Below are positions 29,429 through 37,910 of a stretch of DNA of 64,000 bases, one piece after another. Location: assembly GCA_030695205.1 (NCBI GenBank), contig JAUYTN010000048.1:1-64000 (forward strand). The letters run 5' to 3'. The notes beneath the pieces are model-generated. The model made no database searches. It saw only the letters and a program-made list of their open reading frames with translations, and was not told where the DNA came from. This DNA is from Burkholderiaceae bacterium (GTDB lineage Bacteria > Pseudomonadota > Gammaproteobacteria > Burkholderiales > Burkholderiaceae_C). How positions within the stretch are numbered: position 1 is the first letter of the stretch; every line of letters begins with the position of its first letter. Both the position numbers and the translations under genes were made by a program.

Positions 29429-29449
29429 GTGTGTCTCTGGTGAATCATA

Positions 29450-29470
29450 TCTTATATAAGACATAAGACA
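29450..29470. promoter_or_regulatory. Candidate operator in the GntR-mdh divergent space
   Basis: TCTTATATAAGA (29450-29461) is a perfect 12-bp palindrome. ATAAGACA also occurs twice in direct order (29456-29463 and 29463-29470). The element lies 22 bp upstream of the GntR start codon and just upstream of the -35 box proposed for mdh. GntR proteins bind short palindromes, usually near their own promoter, so autoregulation together with control of mdh is a reasonable inference. Confidence 0.6.
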
Positions 29471-29472
29471 AA

Positions 29473-29502
29473 TTGACCTGAGACGGTCAAGCGCGTTACA
29501 CT
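29473..29502 (+). promoter_or_regulatory. Candidate sigma-70 promoter of mdh
   Basis: TTGACC (29473-29478) and TTACAC (29496-29501) are separated by 17 bp, about 110 bp before the mdh ATG. The -35 box abuts the palindromic operator candidate, so a bound regulator would be close to polymerase. Ribosome-binding GAGGAG stands just upstream of the mdh ATG at 29609. Confidence 0.45.
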
Positions 29503-29608
29503 TTGGAGTGGTGGAAACGCCGCGTCAGCGCATCACGCCATGCGCGTCACGACGGCCATCCAGGTTGGTTTCGCACATCATCTATCACCCCTACTGAGGA
29601 GTCTTTCT

Positions 29609-30595
29609 ATGTCCAAGAAGCCCGTTCGCGTTGCCGTCACAGGCGCCGCTGGCCAAATCGGTTACGCCCTGCTGTTTCGCATTGCCTCCGGCGAAATGCT
29701 GGGCAAAGACCAGCCCGTCATTCTGCAGTTGCTGGAAGTGCCCATGGAAAAAGCCCAGGAAGCACTCAAGGGCGTGATCATGGAACTGGAAGACTGCGCA
29801 TTCCCTCTGCTTGCTGGTATCGAGGCCCACAGCGACCCCATGACCGCATTCAAAGACACCGACTACGCGTTGCTGGTTGGTGCTCGCCCACGCGGCCCCG
29901 GCATGGAGCGCGCAGACCTGCTGGCAGCCAATGCCCAAATTTTCACTGCCCAGGGCAAGGCACTGAACGCAGTGGCCAGCCGCGACGTCAAGGTGCTGGT
30001 GGTGGGCAACCCCGCCAACACCAATGCCTACATTGCCATGAAGTCCGCCCCTGACCTCAAGCCCGGCAACTTCACCGCCATGCTGCGTCTGGACCACAAC
30101 CGTGCAGCCAGCCAGATTGCCGCCAAAACCGGCAAGGCTGTGGCTTCCATCGAGAAGCTGGCCGTGTGGGGCAACCACTCGCCCACCATGTACGCCGACT
30201 ACCGCTTTGCCACCATCGATGGCGAGTCTGTCAAAGACATGATCAATGACGAAGCCTGGAACCGTGATGTGTTCCTGCCCACCGTGGGCAAGCGTGGTGC
30301 GGCCATCATCGCTGCCCGTGGCGTGTCGTCTGCAGCGTCTGCTGCCAATGCCGCCATTGATCACATGCGCGATTGGGCCCTGGGTACCAACGGCAAGTGG
30401 GTCACCATGGGTATTCCATCCAACGGCGAATACGGCATTCCTGCTGAAACCATGTTTGGCTACCCCGTCACCTGCGAAGGCGGCGAGTACAAAATCGTCG
30501 AAGGTTTGCCCATTTGCGAGTTCTCACAGGAATGCATCAACAAGACGCTGGCCGAGCTGCAAGGCGAGCAAGACGGCGTCAAGCACCTGCTGTAA
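29609..30595 (+). CDS. mdh: Malate dehydrogenase
   Basis: Mdh oxidises malate to oxaloacetate with NAD. The 328-residue protein is of the cytosolic-type proteobacterial group: [13 protein letters not shown] for NAD binding, [16 protein letters not shown] for substrate Arg, LDHNRA, and the catalytic His in [14 protein letters not shown] 29609 has GAGGAG upstream. It is the first gene of mdh-citE-like-exported protein-acnB. Confidence 0.97.
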   Translation: MSKKPVRVAVTGAAGQIGYALLFRIASGEMLGKDQPVILQLLEVPMEKAQEALKGVIMELEDCAFPLLAGIEAHSDPMTAFKDTDYALLVGARPRGPGMERADLLAANAQIFTAQGKALNAVASRDVKVLVVGNPANTNAYIAMKSAPDLKPGNFTAMLRLDHNRAASQIAAKTGKAVASIEKLAVWGNHSPTMYADYRFATIDGESVKDMINDEAWNRDVFLPTVGKRGAAIIAARGVSSAASAANAAIDHMRDWALGTNGKWVTMGIPSNGEYGIPAETMFGYPVTCEGGEYKIVEGLPICEFSQECINKTLAELQGEQDGVKHLL

Positions 30596-30599
30596 CCGG

Positions 30600-31670
30600 T
30601 TGGTAACTTCAGTCCTCGACACCCGCGTGGCCCAGTTGCCCCTCCCGCCCGCTGCCCACCCCCGCGATGTGTTGCGGGGCGCGCAGGCAGCCCAGGCAGC
30701 GCTGCCTGTGTGCGACCACTACAGCGGTGTGGAACCGCGCATGCGCAAAAGCCTGCAGCTGCAGGCCGATCTCATGGCCGAGTACGGCGCCTGCGTGCTG
30801 GATGTGACGCTGGATTGCGAAGACGGCGCCCCGGTTGGTGCCGAGGCAGAGCATGCGGCGCTGGTGGCGGAGTTGTTGCAAGAGGCATCGCCCGAGGCAA
30901 GGGTGGGTGTGCGGGTACATCCTGTGGATCACCCTGCGTTTGAGGTGGATGTGCAGTGTCTGCTGGGCCAGGGGCGGCGCCTTCCGGCGTACGCCATGGT
31001 GCCCAAGGTGGAGTCGGTGGCCTGTGTAGAGCGGATGGTGGCTGCCTGTGACGCCGTGGGTGCCACCGATGTGCCCATCCATGTCCTGATCGAGTCGCCA
31101 GCCGCTGTGCACCGGTGTTTTGATATTGCCGCACACCCGAGGGTGCAGTCGCTCAGTTTTGGGTTGATGGACTTCGTCTCCGCCCACGCGGGTGCCATCC
31201 CTGCATCGGCCATGGGGGTGGTGGGGCAGTTCGAGCACCCTCTGGTGCTCAGGGCCAAGCTGGCGCTGGCCAGTGCGGCGCATGCCCACGGCAAGGTGCC
31301 CTCGCACTGTGTGGTGACCGAGTTTCGGGACCTGTCCGCGCTGCGTCATGCCGCACTCAAGGCCAGAAACGAGCTGGGTTACACCCGCATGTGGAGCATT
31401 CACCCGGACCAGGTCCGTACCGTGATCGAGGTGTTTGCACCGTCTGAAGCCGAGATTGACGAGGCTACTCAGGTCATAGCGGCTGCCTGGCGGCAACAAT
31501 GGGCACCTATCCAGGTCAACGGGCGTTTGCACGATCGTGCCAGCTACCGGTTTTATTGGCAGATACTGGAGCGTGCCCACCAGACCGGGCGGGTACTCCC
31601 CGCTGAGGTGGGTGTTTTTTTTGCCCCCAAGACCCTTGAGGCGTCCAGCGCCAGAAAGACCTGTCCATGA
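30600..31670 (+). CDS. HpcH/HpaI aldolase (CitE-like) family protein
   Basis: The protein (about 350 residues) is a TIM-barrel member of the citrate-lyase beta-subunit-like family, with LDCEDGAPVG for metal binding and PKVESVACVERM. Relatives encoded beside mdh and acnB are common in Burkholderiales; they act on acyl-CoA or hydroxy-acid substrates, but no specific substrate is known for this subgroup. There is no ATG in front of the conserved HPRDVL segment: the start is probably TTG 30600 or GTG 30627. Its stop overlaps the next gene (ATGA). Confidence 0.82.
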   Translation: MVTSVLDTRVAQLPLPPAAHPRDVLRGAQAAQAALPVCDHYSGVEPRMRKSLQLQADLMAEYGACVLDVTLDCEDGAPVGAEAEHAALVAELLQEASPEARVGVRVHPVDHPAFEVDVQCLLGQGRRLPAYAMVPKVESVACVERMVAACDAVGATDVPIHVLIESPAAVHRCFDIAAHPRVQSLSFGLMDFVSAHAGAIPASAMGVVGQFEHPLVLRAKLALASAAHAHGKVPSHCVVTEFRDLSALRHAALKARNELGYTRMWSIHPDQVRTVIEVFAPSEAEIDEATQVIAAAWRQQWAPIQVNGRLHDRASYRFYWQILERAHQTGRVLPAEVGVFFAPKTLEASSARKTCP

Positions 31671-32149
31671 TCCACTCCATGTACGCGACCCCTGGGGCTC
31701 GGTCTCTGGGTGCGGCGGTGCTGCTGCTGCTGGCCCTGTGGTCCCCCCTGAGCGCAGCCCCCGCCAAGGGGGTGTTGGCAGCACCGGCCACCCCTGTGCA
31801 GTTGTCCGCCGCCGAGTGGGAGGTGGCGGGTTCGGTGCACACCGGGCTATTGGCCTGTGAGCTGGGTCAGTCGGTGCGTGTGGAGCCCGACCCCGCAGCG
31901 CCGGGTCACTTTCGTGTGCAGCTGCAGCGCCTCGTGTACCGCATGCGCCCCGTGGAAAGCCTCACAGGGGCTGTCCGTCTGGAGGACGATGCCCAAGGGG
32001 CTGTCTGGATACAGTTGGCCAACAAATCCATGCTCATGAGCCAGCGGCTCGGTCGCCGACTTGCCGACGAGTGTGCAGGTGCTGTGCAGCGTGGCGTGGC
32101 GCAGGCCATGAGATTGAACCCATTACCCAGTTTGCTGGACCCGCAATAA
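31667..32149 (+). CDS. Exported protein of unknown function
   Basis: The 160-residue protein has a signal peptide (hydrophobic LGAAVLLLLALWSPLSAAPA, about residues 14-33), then a soluble domain with two cysteines (LLACELG and DECAGA). It begins inside the stop of the CitE-like gene (ATGA) and ends 69 bp before acnB, so it is probably co-transcribed. I do not recognise a family beyond it being a conserved type of periplasmic protein at this position in relatives. Confidence 0.75.
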   Translation: MIHSMYATPGARSLGAAVLLLLALWSPLSAAPAKGVLAAPATPVQLSAAEWEVAGSVHTGLLACELGQSVRVEPDPAAPGHFRVQLQRLVYRMRPVESLTGAVRLEDDAQGAVWIQLANKSMLMSQRLGRRLADECAGAVQRGVAQAMRLNPLPSLLDPQ

Positions 32150-32218
32150 GCCCTTCTGCAACAAGCCCTTGATCGGGTGCCGTGTCAGTTGTTTCTGTTT
32201 TTTGATTGGAGATTAGCC

Positions 32219-34810
32219 ATGTTGAAAGCCTACCGTGAACACGTAGCCGAGCGCGCCGCTCTCGGTATTCCCCCGCTGGCGCTGGATGCCAAGCAGGTTG
32301 AAGCCCTGATTGAGCTCATCAAAAACCCACCAGCCGGCGAAGAAGCCTTCTTGATGGACCTGCTGACCCACCGCGTGCCCCCCGGCGTGGACGACGCAGC
32401 CAAGGTCAAGGCCAGCTTTCTGGCTGCAGTGGCCCATGGTGACTTGCAGGTCAGCCTGATCTCCAAGGCCAAGGCCACCGAGCTGCTGGGCACCATGGTG
32501 GGCGGTTACAACGTCCACCCCCTCATCGAGCTGCTGGACGATGCTGAAGTGGCCTCGGTGGCCGGTGCGGCGCTGAAAAAGACACTGTTGATGTTTGACT
32601 TCTTCAACGATGTCGCCGAGAAAGCCAAGGCTGGCAACGCTGTGGCCAAAGACGTGATGCAAAGCTGGGCAGACGGCGAGTGGTTCACCAGCCGTCCCGA
32701 GGTGGACAAAAAGATCACCGTCACCGTCTTCAAGGTGCCCGGCGAAACCAACACCGACGACCTCTCGCCCGCGCCCGATGCGACGACGCGTCCGGACATC
32801 CCGATGCACTACCTGGCAATGCTGAAGAACACCCGCCCCGACGCGGCCTTCAAGCCCGAAGAAGACGGCAAGCGTGGCCCGATGCAGTTCATCGAAGACC
32901 TGAAGAAAAAGGGCAACCTCGTCGCCTACGTAGGCGACGTGGTGGGCACGGGTTCCAGCCGCAAGTCGGCCACCAACTCGGTGGTTTGGGCCACCGGCCA
33001 GGATATTCCCTTCGTGCCCAACAAGCGCTTTGGCGGTGTCACGCTGGGCGGCAAAATTGCTCCTATCTTCTTCAACACGCAAGAAGACTCCGGCTCGCTG
33101 CCCATTGAAGTGGATGTGTCCAAGCTGGAAATGGGCGACGTCATCGACGTGCTGCCCTACGAGGGCAAACTGGTCAAAAACGGCGAGACTGTCGCCGAGT
33201 TCAAACTCAAGAGCGACGTGCTGTTTGACGAAGTTCGCGCCGGTGGCCGTATCAACCTCATCATTGGCCGCAGCCTGACCGCCAAGGCACGTGAGTTCCT
33301 GGGCCTGCCCGCATCCACGCTGTTCCGCCTGCCTTCCGTGCCCACCGCCACCAACGCCGGTTTCACACTGGCGCAAAAGATGGTCGGCCGCGCCGTAGGC
33401 CTGCCAGAAGGCCAGGGCGTGCGCCCCGGTACTTACTGCGAACCCAAAATGACGACTGTCGGCAGCCAGGACACCACTGGCCCCATGACCCGCGACGAAC
33501 TGAAAGACCTGGCCTGCCTGGGTTTCAGCGCCGACCTGGTGATGCAGTCCTTCTGTCACACCGCCGCCTATCCCAAGCCTGTGGACGTGAAAACCCACCG
33601 CGAACTGCCGAAGTTCATCAGCAGCCGTGGTGGCGTGGCCCTGCGCCCCGGTGATGGCGTGATCCACAGCTGGCTCAACCGCCTGCTGCTGCCTGACACC
33701 GTCGGTACCGGCGGTGACAGCCACACCCGCTTCCCCATTGGCATCAGCTTCCCAGCCGGTTCCGGTCTGGTCGCTTTCGGTGCAGCCACCGGCGTGATGC
33801 CTCTGGACATGCCCGAGTCTGTGCTGGTGCGCTTCAAAGGCGAAATGCAGCCCGGCGTGACCCTGCGCGATCTGGTGCATGCCATTCCGCTGTACGCCAT
33901 CAAACAAGGCCTGCTGACTGTGGCCAAGGCCGGCAAGATCAACGAATTCTCCGGTCGTATCCTGGAAATCGAAGGTCTGCCCAACCTGAAGGTCGAGCAA
34001 GCGTTTGAACTCTCTGACGCCTCCGCCGAGCGCTCCGCCGCTGGTTGCACCATCAAGCTCAACCCCGAGCCGATCAAGGAGTACCTCACCAGCAACATCG
34101 TGCTGATGAAGAACATGATCGCCGATGGCTACGAGGATAAGCGCACCCTGCAGCGCCGTATTGAGAAGGTCGAAGCTTGGCTGGCCAATCCCCAGCTGCT
34201 GGAAGCCGACAAAGACGCCGAATACGCACACGTCATCGAGATTGATCTGGCCGACATCAAGGAACCCATCCTGTGCTGCCCGAACGATCCTGACGACGCC
34301 AAGTTCCTGTCCGAAGTGGCCGGCACCAAGATTGACGAGGCCTTCATCGGTTCTTGCATGACCAACATCGGCCACTTCCGCGCAGCCGCCAAGCTGTTGG
34401 GTGGCCAGCGCGACATCCCCGTCAAGCTGTGGGTGGCACCACCAACCAAGATGGACGAGACCGAGCTGATCAAAGAAGGCCACTACGCCAGCTTCGGCGC
34501 AGCCGGTGCCCGCACCGAAATGCCCGGTTGCAGCCTGTGCATGGGCAACCAGGCCCAGGTGCGTGAAGGCGCCACGGTCGTGTCCACCTCCACACGCAAC
34601 TTCCCCAACCGCCTGGGCAAAAACACGCAGGTGTACCTGGCGTCGGCAGAGTTGGCGGCCATTGCCTCCAAGCTGGGCAAGATTCCGACGGTGGAGGAAT
34701 ACCACGCCGCCATGGGCATCGTGAACAAGGATGGCGCGGCAATCTACAAGTACCTCAACTTCGACCAGATCGAGGAGTACGTGGACAATGCCAAGGCCGT
34801 GACCGCCTGA
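32219..34810 (+). CDS. acnB: Aconitate hydratase B
   Basis: AcnB isomerises citrate to isocitrate through cis-aconitate using a [4Fe-4S] cluster. The 863-residue protein begins [20 protein letters not shown] and has the AcnB HEAT-like and swivel domains first. The cluster cysteines lie in [12 protein letters not shown] and [15 protein letters not shown] 32219 follows GGAGAT. An intrinsic terminator lies just downstream. Confidence 0.98.
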   Translation: MLKAYREHVAERAALGIPPLALDAKQVEALIELIKNPPAGEEAFLMDLLTHRVPPGVDDAAKVKASFLAAVAHGDLQVSLISKAKATELLGTMVGGYNVHPLIELLDDAEVASVAGAALKKTLLMFDFFNDVAEKAKAGNAVAKDVMQSWADGEWFTSRPEVDKKITVTVFKVPGETNTDDLSPAPDATTRPDIPMHYLAMLKNTRPDAAFKPEEDGKRGPMQFIEDLKKKGNLVAYVGDVVGTGSSRKSATNSVVWATGQDIPFVPNKRFGGVTLGGKIAPIFFNTQEDSGSLPIEVDVSKLEMGDVIDVLPYEGKLVKNGETVAEFKLKSDVLFDEVRAGGRINLIIGRSLTAKAREFLGLPASTLFRLPSVPTATNAGFTLAQKMVGRAVGLPEGQGVRPGTYCEPKMTTVGSQDTTGPMTRDELKDLACLGFSADLVMQSFCHTAAYPKPVDVKTHRELPKFISSRGGVALRPGDGVIHSWLNRLLLPDTVGTGGDSHTRFPIGISFPAGSGLVAFGAATGVMPLDMPESVLVRFKGEMQPGVTLRDLVHAIPLYAIKQGLLTVAKAGKINEFSGRILEIEGLPNLKVEQAFELSDASAERSAAGCTIKLNPEPIKEYLTSNIVLMKNMIADGYEDKRTLQRRIEKVEAWLANPQLLEADKDAEYAHVIEIDLADIKEPILCCPNDPDDAKFLSEVAGTKIDEAFIGSCMTNIGHFRAAAKLLGGQRDIPVKLWVAPPTKMDETELIKEGHYASFGAAGARTEMPGCSLCMGNQAQVREGATVVSTSTRNFPNRLGKNTQVYLASAELAAIASKLGKIPTVEEYHAAMGIVNKDGAAIYKYLNFDQIEEYVDNAKAVTA

Positions 34811-34835
34811 TGGAGGGCTTTGCATCCCACTGAAC

Positions 34836-34862
34836 AAGCGGCCCTCGGGCCGCTTTTTTTTA
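34836..34862 (+). terminator. Intrinsic terminator after acnB
   Basis: AAGCGGCCC pairs with GGGCCGCTT around a tiny loop, followed by nine or more T. It lies 26 bp after the acnB stop and should end the mdh-acnB transcript. Confidence 0.9.
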
Positions 34863-35023
34863 TATGTTTTTGGCCTTCTACGCTGGCAGAATATGGATAG
34901 TTTGCTAGGTAATGTTGTTGATTTCTCTGTCGTCGATCTGATCACCCCCAAACGCGCCCAGTCCACCCGCTGTCCACCCGCTGTGCGGCCCTATTACCCA
35001 CATAACCACCCCAGGAGACCACT

Positions 35024-35644
35024 GTGAAGCTGTACGTCACCCCCCGCGCACCCAACCCCCGGCGCGTGACCATGTTCATGGCCGAAAAAGCTATCACCGG
35101 CATCGAGCTGGTGGCTGTGGACATCAATGCCCATGAGCACCGCTCCGAGGCATTCCGCCACCTCAACCCCCTGACCACCGTGCCCACTTTGGTGCTGGAC
35201 GACGGGCGCGCCCTGTCAGAAAGCCGCGCCATTTGCACCTGGCTGGAGGGCCAGCACCCCGAACCCAACCTCATGGGGGCTGACGCCGATGAGCGCGCCT
35301 TCATTGAAATGGCCGACCGCCGAGCAGAGTGGTACCTGATGGTGCCCATTGGGCAGGTCATCCGCCACACCCACCCCGGCCTGGCCGCGCTGGAGCAGCC
35401 CCAGTTTGCCGACTACGGTCAGGCCCAAATGGCCAAGGTGCGCGACTACGCCAGCCGTTTTGACCAGCTGCTGCAAACCCAGCCTTGGATGGCTGGCGAG
35501 CGCTTCACCATTGCCGACATCACCGCGTTTTGTGCGCTGGAGTTTGCCCGGCTCATGAAGTTCAGCCCCAAGGCCGAGGGGCTGGATGCGCTGCAAGCCT
35601 GGCGCGACCGCGTGGCCGAGCGGCCTTCGGCCAAGGCCCTTTGA
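35024..35644 (+). CDS. Glutathione S-transferase family protein
   Basis: The 206-residue protein has an N-terminal thioredoxin-like domain (MKLYVTPRAPNPRRVTMFMAEK; the cis-Pro in VPTLVLDDG; ESRAICTWL for glutathione) and an all-helical C-terminal domain (GERFTIADITAFCALEF). It probably conjugates glutathione to electrophiles, or acts as a related reductase; the substrate is unknown. It stands alone on the plus strand, convergent with the chemoreceptor gene. Confidence 0.92.
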   Translation: MKLYVTPRAPNPRRVTMFMAEKAITGIELVAVDINAHEHRSEAFRHLNPLTTVPTLVLDDGRALSESRAICTWLEGQHPEPNLMGADADERAFIEMADRRAEWYLMVPIGQVIRHTHPGLAALEQPQFADYGQAQMAKVRDYASRFDQLLQTQPWMAGERFTIADITAFCALEFARLMKFSPKAEGLDALQAWRDRVAERPSAKAL

Positions 35645-35737
35645 CCATTCGCCACTGACCCTCTGTCCATCCGCCCCTAGGCAGGGGTGCATGTTCCCTG
35701 TGTCTGGGTGCAGGTGGCACAGAGGGCTGATGCGCCT

Positions 35738-37273
35738 TCAACCGGTCAGCTTGAACGTGCCCACCACCTGTTCGAGCTGGGCGGCTTGGTCCTGCAGCGC
35801 CTGTGCGGCGGCTGCAGCCTGCTCCACCAGGGCCGCGTTTTGTTGGGTCACACCGTTCATTTCGCCAATGGCGGCGTTGACGCGCTCAATGCCTTGCGTC
35901 TGCTCGGCACTGCGCTGGGCAATGTCGCCCACCAGTGAGGACACGTTGCGGATGCTGTCTACCACCTCGGTCATGGTTGCGCCGGCCTGGTGCACCAGCG
36001 CACTGCCTGCGCCCACTTTGCCAACGGAGTCATCGATCAGGGTTTTGATCTCTCTGGCCGCCGCCGCCGAGCGCTGGGCCAGGCTGCGCACCTCTGAGGC
36101 CACCACCGCGAACCCCCGGCCTTGCTCACCGGCGCGGGCTGCTTCCACTGCGGCGTTCAGCGCCAGGATGTTGGTCTGGAATGCGATGCCGTCAATCACC
36201 CCAATGATGTCGGCAATGCGCCGTGACGAGGTCTGGATGGACTCCATGGTCACCACCACCTCACTCACCACGCCACCGGCGCGCTCGGCCACCTCGGAGG
36301 CCGAGCCTGCCAACCCGTTGGCCCGGCGGGCGGTGTCGGCGCTTTGGTTTACCCCGGCGGTCAGCTCCTGCATGGCGGTGGCTGTGCGCTCCAGGCTGGC
36401 AGCCTGTGCCTCGGTGCGGGTTGACAAATCGCTGTTGCCGCTGGCGATGTCGCTGGAGGCGCTGTAAATCGCGTCAGTGCCACTGCGCACCTTGCCCACC
36501 GCCTGGGCCAGGCTGCTTTGCATGTCACGCAGGGCCTGCTGCAAGTGGCCAATTTCGTTGGCCGAGGTCACCGCAATGGGGCGGGTAAGGTCGCCCGCAG
36601 CAATGGCCTGGGCAGCCAGCACCCCGTCCTCCAACGGTCTGGTCACCACCCGCCGGATGAAGGGGTAAATGAGCGCCAGCACCGGAATGGCGGTCACCAA
36701 GGCCACCAGGATGGATTTGAGGCGCTGGTCTGCCAGGTCCTGGTTGATCTCGCTGAGCGAGACCTTCATGCTCACCACCCCCAGCACACTGCCCTCGGGG
36801 GCCTGGTGGCACTGAAGGCAGTTTTTGCCCAGTGAGTTGGTCAGTGCCAGGGTGGGGCGCACCGCCCGCAGGTACTCGCCATCCGCATCGGTGTCGATCC
36901 GAAAGGCTGCCTGCCCGGTTTGCAAGACTTCCCGCTCTACGGCGTCCGGGTTGCGCTCGTCCTGGTCGTTGCCGGGGCCAAATGCATCGATTACCGACTG
37001 GGCGCGCAGCACGCGCACATCGCGCACCGTACCCAACTGCTTGATTTGGTCCAGAAACACATGGCGCTCACCCACAGTGCCCGTGACCATCATCCCCGTC
37101 AGCCCCGCCATGGTGGCGTTGTGGATGCTCAGCGAGTAACTTTGCGCCTGCTTGAGCGCTGCATCTCGGTACACCTGTGATTGCCAGACAATCACCCCCA
37201 CCCAGACCACTGCCAGCGCAGCGGCCACAGTGACGAGAAACTGCATCCAAATTTTCTGTCGGGTGATGGTCAT
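35738..37273 (-). CDS. Methyl-accepting chemotaxis protein with CxxCH haem-type sensor region
   Basis: The 511-residue receptor has a first membrane helix (about residues 13-33), a periplasmic region ending in [11 protein letters not shown] near residue 150 (a CxxCH c-type haem attachment motif, as in DUF3365/Tll0287-like sensors), a second helix ([18 protein letters not shown]), a HAMP domain, and the signalling domain with the hairpin tip [20 protein letters not shown]. It would sense redox state or gas through haem and signal to CheA/CheW. ATG 37273 ([13 protein letters not shown]) is chosen because the membrane helix follows at once. Confidence 0.92.
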   Translation of the reverse strand: MTITRQKIWMQFLVTVAAALAVVWVGVIVWQSQVYRDAALKQAQSYSLSIHNATMAGLTGMMVTGTVGERHVFLDQIKQLGTVRDVRVLRAQSVIDAFGPGNDQDERNPDAVEREVLQTGQAAFRIDTDADGEYLRAVRPTLALTNSLGKNCLQCHQAPEGSVLGVVSMKVSLSEINQDLADQRLKSILVALVTAIPVLALIYPFIRRVVTRPLEDGVLAAQAIAAGDLTRPIAVTSANEIGHLQQALRDMQSSLAQAVGKVRSGTDAIYSASSDIASGNSDLSTRTEAQAASLERTATAMQELTAGVNQSADTARRANGLAGSASEVAERAGGVVSEVVVTMESIQTSSRRIADIIGVIDGIAFQTNILALNAAVEAARAGEQGRGFAVVASEVRSLAQRSAAAAREIKTLIDDSVGKVGAGSALVHQAGATMTEVVDSIRNVSSLVGDIAQRSAEQTQGIERVNAAIGEMNGVTQQNAALVEQAAAAAQALQDQAAQLEQVVGTFKLTG

Positions 37274-37403
37274 GGGAGTGCTCTCGGGTCTGGCGCAGGG
37301 GCACGCAGTGGTGGGGCGAGTGGCCATTATTCACCCCTCATGCCGCAGTACGCGGCTACCAGAGCGCATTGGTTGCGATTTATCAAACGGAGAGGTGGAT
37401 TGT

Positions 37404-37880
37404 GTGGTGACTGCTCCCGGAATTTTGCCGCCTCCGCTCGCAGTGCCTGCGGCTGCTGACCCATGCACGGCGCCCACCAGCCTGGTCATCCAGGAGCGCG
37501 AGGTCGAGTTCAGCGCCATGCGCGCCCAGGGAGCCGGTGGGCAGAATGTGAACAAGGTCTCCAGCGCGGTGCATGCCCGTTTTGTGGTGGCGGGGTCGTC
37601 ACTGCCGCCCGACGTGAAGGAGCGCCTGCTGGCGCTGAAAGACCGGCGCATCACCGCAGATGGGGTGCTGGTCATCAAGGCCCAGCGCCACCGCAGCCAG
37701 GACCTCAACCGCGCCGACGCGCTGGCCCGCCTACAAGCCGTTATAGACAGCGTGGCCTTGCCACCGAAGCGCCGCAAGCCCACCCGGCCCACCCTGGGCT
37801 CGCAGCGGCGCAGGGTGGAAGCCAAAGTGGCGCGGGGTCAGACCAAGCGCTTGCGGGGGCAGGTCAAAGGCGGTGAATAA
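37404..37880 (+). CDS. arfB: Alternative ribosome-rescue factor / peptidyl-tRNA hydrolase ArfB
   Basis: ArfB releases peptides from ribosomes stalled on mRNAs without a stop codon. The 158-residue protein has the catalytic GGQ in RAQGAGGQNVNKV and the basic C-terminal tail (PPKRRKPTRP...KRLRG) that enters the empty mRNA channel. GTG 37404 has GGAGAGG eight bases upstream; no ATG is available in frame. It is divergent from the chemoreceptor gene and ends 3 bp before the first possible hsdR start codon. Confidence 0.92.
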   Translation: MVTAPGILPPPLAVPAAADPCTAPTSLVIQEREVEFSAMRAQGAGGQNVNKVSSAVHARFVVAGSSLPPDVKERLLALKDRRITADGVLVIKAQRHRSQDLNRADALARLQAVIDSVALPPKRRKPTRPTLGSQRRRVEAKVARGQTKRLRGQVKGGE

Positions 37881-37910
37881 ACTGTGGCCAGCCTGAACCA
37901 GGGAGCGTGT

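Noticed and set aside
32213..34966. Long open frame (over 900 codons) opposite acnB
   Set aside because: It lies wholly antisense to acnB, has a His/Gly/Val-rich composition typical of the reverse strand of GC-rich genes, and shows no family motif.
35674..35692. CCCCT-AGGC-AGGGG hairpin between the GST-like and chemoreceptor genes as a terminator
   Set aside because: Short stem and no T run on either side; support is too weak.
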